A stretch of 37,060 nucleotides of DNA from JTS-RE37 sp041744575 (GTDB taxonomy: Bacteria; Bacteroidota; Bacteroidia; Flavobacteriales; Flavobacteriaceae). The position numbers were made by a program, and so were the translations under genes. The stretch covers positions 1 to 37,060 of the forward strand of contig JBGTKP010000060.1 of NCBI GenBank assembly GCA_041744575.1, in the 5' to 3' direction. The notes below the pieces were generated by a model that was not told the origin of the DNA, made no database searches, and saw only the letters and a list, made by a program, of their open reading frames with translations. Shown here in pieces: positions 34,098 through 37,060 of the stretch (its first letter is position 1; every line of letters begins with the position of its first letter).

Positions 34098-35789
34098 TCA
34101 GGATTTTAAAATCACCTTTTTTTCATCCCCTTCTACAAGCACCTGCGTCAGACCATGTTTTGCCAGGGATTTCATGGATGCATCCCATTTCTTGCCACTA
34201 AGGCCAGCCTGTGTTTTGAGCGCATCCAAAGGCAGGCTGCCGTTGGATTTTAAAATGCCTATGATTATTTTTTCCTCTTCTGTCAGCTCCAGCGGTTTTT
34301 TCTCCGGACGCATTTGTGGAAAAAAGAGTACTTCCTGAATAGAGGCATTGTTGGTCAGCAGCATCACCAGACGATCAATCCCAATTCCGATCCCGCTGGT
34401 AGGTGGCATCCCGTATTCCAGTGCGCGAAGAAAGTCCTGGTCGATGAACATGGCTTCATCATCCCCTTTTTCAGATAGTTGCAGCTGGTCTTCAAAACGG
34501 GCGCGTTGCTCAAGGGGGTCATTCAGCTCTGAATAAGCATTGGCCAGTTCCTTTCCGTTCACCAGTAATTCAAAACGCTCTGTAAGCGCAGGGTCATTCC
34601 GGTGTTCCTTGGTCAGAGGGCTCATGCTTTTCGGATAATCCGTTATAAAAGTGGGTTGCACAAAATGATGCTCGCATTTTTCGCCAAAAATCATGTCAAT
34701 CAGTTTTCCGGCCCCCATGGTTTCATCTGTTTCGATGCCCAGTTTTCTTGCCGTTACACGCAGTTCCGCCTCCTCCATTCCGGCGATGTCGTAGCCAGTA
34801 TGTTCTTTGATGGCCCCCAGGATCGGGACTCTTGGATAAGGGGCTTTGAGTTCTATCTGATGCCTGCCTACAGGAACCAGCGTGGCGCCGTGAACATCAA
34901 GAGCTACTTTTTCGAGCAGGGCTTCCGTGGTATCCATCATCCAGTGGTAATCCTTGTAGGCCACATACAATTCCATGACTGTAAATTCCGGATTGTGGGT
35001 GCGGTCCATGCCTTCGTTTCGGAAGTCTTTGGAGAACTCATAGACCCCGTCAAAACCGCCGACGATCAGTCGCTTTAAATATAACTCATTAGCGATGCGC
35101 AAATAAAGGGGGATGTTAAGGGAATTGTGGTGGGTTACAAAAGGTTTCGCCGCCGCACCTCCGGGAATCGGTTGCAAAACAGGAGTCTCCACTTCCAGAT
35201 AACCCATGTTGTTGTAAAACTCCCTGATACTATTGGTGATTTTCGTCCTCCTGATAAAAGTGTCCCGTACCCTGGGGTTGACGGCCAGATCCACATAGCG
35301 TTGCCGGTACCGCTGTTCCGGGTCATTGAATTCGTCATGTACATTTCCCTCGGCATCCTTCTTAGGCAGGGGTAGAGGTCTGAGGGCCTTGCTCAGGATG
35401 GAAAAATTTTTAACGAGGACGGTCTTTTCACCTACCTGGGTAGTAAACAGTGTTCCTTCTATGCCTATGATATCACCGATATCCAGTAGTTTCTTGTATA
35501 CTTCATTATATAGATTTTTGTCTTCCCCGGGGCAGATCTCATCCCTGTTAAAATAAACCTGTATACGTCCGGCGCTATCCTGGAGCTCGGCAAAGGAAGC
35601 CTTGCCCTGGATCCTGCGCGACATCAGCCTTCCTGCAAGGATCACCTTTTTCCCTTCGCTGAAATCGGATTTAATATCCCGGGAACTGGCATTTATTGGA
35701 AACAGGGCGGCCGGGTAGGGATTGATCCCCATCTCCCGCAATTTAACCAGTTTCTCCCGTCTTACGATTTCCTGTTCAGAAAGCTGCAT
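34098..35789 (-). CDS. lysS: Lysine--tRNA ligase (class II)
   Basis: LysRS charges tRNA-Lys. The 563-residue product has the N-terminal OB-fold anticodon-binding domain (about 50-155), then the class II core with motif 2 FRNEGMDRTHNPEF near 248 and motif 3 GIGIGIDRLVML near 475. It runs about 60 residues past the class II core; this helical tail is found in flavobacterial LysS. All key motifs are intact. The ATG at 35789 is preceded by a full promoter. Confidence 0.97.
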   Translation of the reverse strand: MQLSEQEIVRREKLVKLREMGINPYPAALFPINASSRDIKSDFSEGKKVILAGRLMSRRIQGKASFAELQDSAGRIQVYFNRDEICPGEDKNLYNEVYKKLLDIGDIIGIEGTLFTTQVGEKTVLVKNFSILSKALRPLPLPKKDAEGNVHDEFNDPEQRYRQRYVDLAVNPRVRDTFIRRTKITNSIREFYNNMGYLEVETPVLQPIPGGAAAKPFVTHHNSLNIPLYLRIANELYLKRLIVGGFDGVYEFSKDFRNEGMDRTHNPEFTVMELYVAYKDYHWMMDTTEALLEKVALDVHGATLVPVGRHQIELKAPYPRVPILGAIKEHTGYDIAGMEEAELRVTARKLGIETDETMGAGKLIDMIFGEKCEHHFVQPTFITDYPKSMSPLTKEHRNDPALTERFELLVNGKELANAYSELNDPLEQRARFEDQLQLSEKGDDEAMFIDQDFLRALEYGMPPTSGIGIGIDRLVMLLTNNASIQEVLFFPQMRPEKKPLELTEEEKIIIGILKSNGSLPLDALKTQAGLSGKKWDASMKSLAKHGLTQVLVEGDEKKVILKS

Positions 35790-35809
35790 ATATCATAGGA
35801 TTAAGGCTG

Positions 35810-35840
35810 CAAATATAGCGACTAAGCGGCTATCTGACAA
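35810..35840 (-). promoter_or_regulatory. Bacteroidetes-type promoter of lysS
   Basis: On the minus strand TATATTTG (35810-35817) is preceded by TTG (35838-35840) at a spacing of 20 bp, a full match to the TTG-N19/20-TAnnTTTG pattern. The -7 box ends 20 bp before the lysS start codon. Confidence 0.65.
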
Positions 35841-36003
35841 CGCGGGAAGCGCCGATTCATGGAATTGCCGTGGCCTTTCGGATCTGTCCGCCTTAGCCTG
35901 GTCATAAAATTAAAATTCCGGCCATAAAAATGTAACAAACAGACAAAGCCGTCGTCAAATGATTACATCAATCCATCCGCTTTATAGCGACAATACCTAC
36001 ATC

Positions 36004-36159
36004 ATGAGTATTCTGAGGGTCATTCTTGCCATCATCTTCCCACCACTGGCTGTTTTAGGAAAGGGTTGTGGGTCCTTTCTGATCGTGCTTTTGCTCACCT
36101 TTTGTGGCTGGGTACCGGGGGTCATAGCGGCGCTGGTCATCCTTAACAATCCCAACTGA
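36004..36159 (+). CDS. YqaE/Pmp3 family small membrane protein
   Basis: The 51-residue protein has two transmembrane helices (about 3-20 and 25-46) and the Pmp3/UPF0057 pattern ILAIIFPPLAVLGKGCG, then WVPGVIAALVI. In yeast and plants such proteolipids affect membrane potential under salt stress; the bacterial role is less clear. The ATG at 36004 gives the standard family N-terminus; the frame is open 15 codons further upstream but that extension is not family-like. Confidence 0.9.
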   Translation: MSILRVILAIIFPPLAVLGKGCGSFLIVLLLTFCGWVPGVIAALVILNNPN

Positions 36160-36242
36160 GAGCAGATTTAATAACTCTCAAGTTGATAACGATTTTTGTA
36201 GAGTAAAGGAAAAGTTATTGCCTTACTTGCCGGAGGCAAGCT

Positions 36243-36662
36243 AATTTCCCACCCTTTAAGGCAGGCAAAGAAAATTGGCAGTTCCGGCCCGACCCTAAAG
36301 GGTGTGTTTTTTCTACTTTTATAGTATAGTTCAATTTTCCCTCCCTTTACAGCAGGGGAAGGAAAATTGGTGTCCCACTCCCTTTAGGGCGGGCAAAGAA
36401 AATTGGCAGTTCCGGCCCGACCCTAAAGGGTGTGTTTTTTCTACCTTTATATTGTATTTCAATTTTCCCTCCCTTTAGGGCCGGGGAAGGAAAATTGGTG
36501 TCTTACTCCCTTTAGGGCCGGGGAAAGAAAATTGGCGGTTCCGGGATTAGAATTTCATAAGATCCGAAAAAACAATTCCCCGGCCCTGAAGGGTATGGAT
36601 TTCTACTTTTAGATTGTTTAACCCAATTTTCCCTCCCTTTAGGGCTGGGGAAAGAAAATCGG
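36243..36662. repeat. About 128-bp tandem hairpin repeat array, about 3.5 copies
   Basis: The phrase GTTCCGG recurs at 36281, 36409 and 36538 (spacing 128 and 129), and most of each unit between is conserved. Each unit carries a palindrome with arms CAATTTTCC and GGAAAATTG (for example 36460-36497) and a small ACCCTAAAGGGT hairpin. The third unit has a diverged middle (about 36542-36600), and the array ends at 36662 just before lipB. This fills the 537-bp gap between the Pmp3 gene and lipB; a CTTGCC/GGCAAG hairpin (36226-36240) precedes it. Confidence 0.85.
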
Positions 36663-36696
36663 TAGATGTGGGAGGATGTGAGTATTGGATATAACG

Positions 36697-37060
36697 ATGA
36701 GAAACAAGACTGTGATAGTAAAAGATTTAGGTCTAAAGGATTATAAGCAATCCTGGGACTACCAGGAATCTTTGTTTCAATCCATCCTGGAGATCAAGAT
36801 CCGCAACAGGAGGGAGGGATTGCAGCATCCTACCCCCAATTATTTTTTATTTGTTGAACACCCGCATGTCTACACCCTCGGGAAAAGCGGGAACCCCGAA
36901 AACCTCCTGATTGACCAGGCAAAGCTGCAGGCTGTGGGAGCACAATTCTACCATATCAACCGCGGAGGCGATATTACCTATCACGGACCGGGCCAGTTGG
37001 TGGGTTATCCCATCCTGGACCTTGAGAATTTCTTTACTGACATTCATAAGTATTTACGTT
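36697..37060 (+). CDS. lipB: Octanoyltransferase LipB (5' part)
   Basis: LipB moves the octanoyl group from acyl-carrier protein to lipoyl domains, the first step of lipoate synthesis. The visible 121 codons read MRNKTVIVKDLG at the start, then FVEHPHVYTLGKSG near 53 and the family signature RGGDITYHGPGQLVGYPI near 90-107. The catalytic Cys and Lys lie beyond the window end. The ATG at 36697 gives a normal N-terminus. The gene begins 34 bp after the tandem repeat array. Confidence 0.95.
   Translation, partial: MRNKTVIVKDLGLKDYKQSWDYQESLFQSILEIKIRNRREGLQHPTPNYFLFVEHPHVYTLGKSGNPENLLIDQAKLQAVGAQFYHINRGGDITYHGPGQLVGYPILDLENFFTDIHKYLR

Noticed and set aside
36430..36612. 60-codon frame in the 128-bp repeat array
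   Set aside because: It arises from the palindromic repeats; other copies of the unit do not keep the frame open.
36243..36662. CRISPR array
   Set aside because: The units are about 128 bp and conserved along most of their length, with palindromes, which does not fit repeat-spacer structure.

Overview
The window looks like chromosomal DNA from a flavobacterium (Bacteroidetes, Flavobacteriaceae-like) of roughly 50% G+C. Three signs support this. Several starts are preceded by the Bacteroidetes -7 box TAnnTTTG, some with TTG/TTTG about 20 bp upstream. Many families are Bacteroidetes-typical (GSCFA, DUF4230, DUF4136, DUF5522, long aromatic amino acid hydroxylase, 563-residue LysS). The intergenic hairpin repeats resemble those of marine flavobacteria. 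All names rest on reading the proteins by eye; no database was searched.

Layout. 1-440: an initiator tRNA-fMet on the minus strand with a well-formed promoter, beside a tandem 11-bp repeat and a long hairpin. 438-6669: a sodium:alanine-type symporter overlapping era, a choice-of-anchor I lipoprotein, a PglD/NeuD-like acyltransferase and der. 6754-9913 (minus): M23 peptidase, MerR regulator, LemA and two TPM-domain proteins packed as one operon. 10059-14390: alaS, a GSCFA protein and a DUF4230 protein. 14421-18337 (minus): CE15-like glucuronoyl esterase, aromatic amino acid hydroxylase, DUF4136 lipoprotein and a 52-residue Cys-rich DUF5522 protein. 18540-21912: a mini HExxH membrane protein, a PLP-dependent ACC deaminase/D-cysteine desulfhydrase, a glucosaminidase-LysM lipoprotein and hemL, nearly contiguous.

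21958-25143 is the accessory part. It holds a Spy-like periplasmic protein, a small secreted acidic peptide, a 1-kb non-coding stretch with a 243-bp tandem repeat, and two paralogous secreted proteins built from a 35-residue repeat (core LGFDTxxYLPxxFDPY). The DNA repeat has internal hairpins whose arms covary between copies. I do not recognise a described function for the repeat proteins; they are the best candidates here for something new. A 37-codon gene remnant lies between them.

25221-33979 (minus): a DASS-family carboxylate transporter, a PKD lipoprotein, and a three-gene planctomycete-style set (DUF2231-cytochrome c-LRR fusion, DUF1501, cytochrome c-DUF1549-DUF1553). 34098-37060: lysS with a clear promoter, a Pmp3/YqaE peptide, a second tandem hairpin repeat array (about 128 bp period) and the start of lipB, which runs off the window.

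Housekeeping genes for translation and ribosome assembly (tRNA-fMet, era, der, alaS, lysS), tetrapyrrole synthesis (hemL) and lipoylation (lipB) form the core. The unusual material is the repeat-protein locus, the two DNA repeat arrays and the cytochrome/DUF1501/DUF1553 operon.
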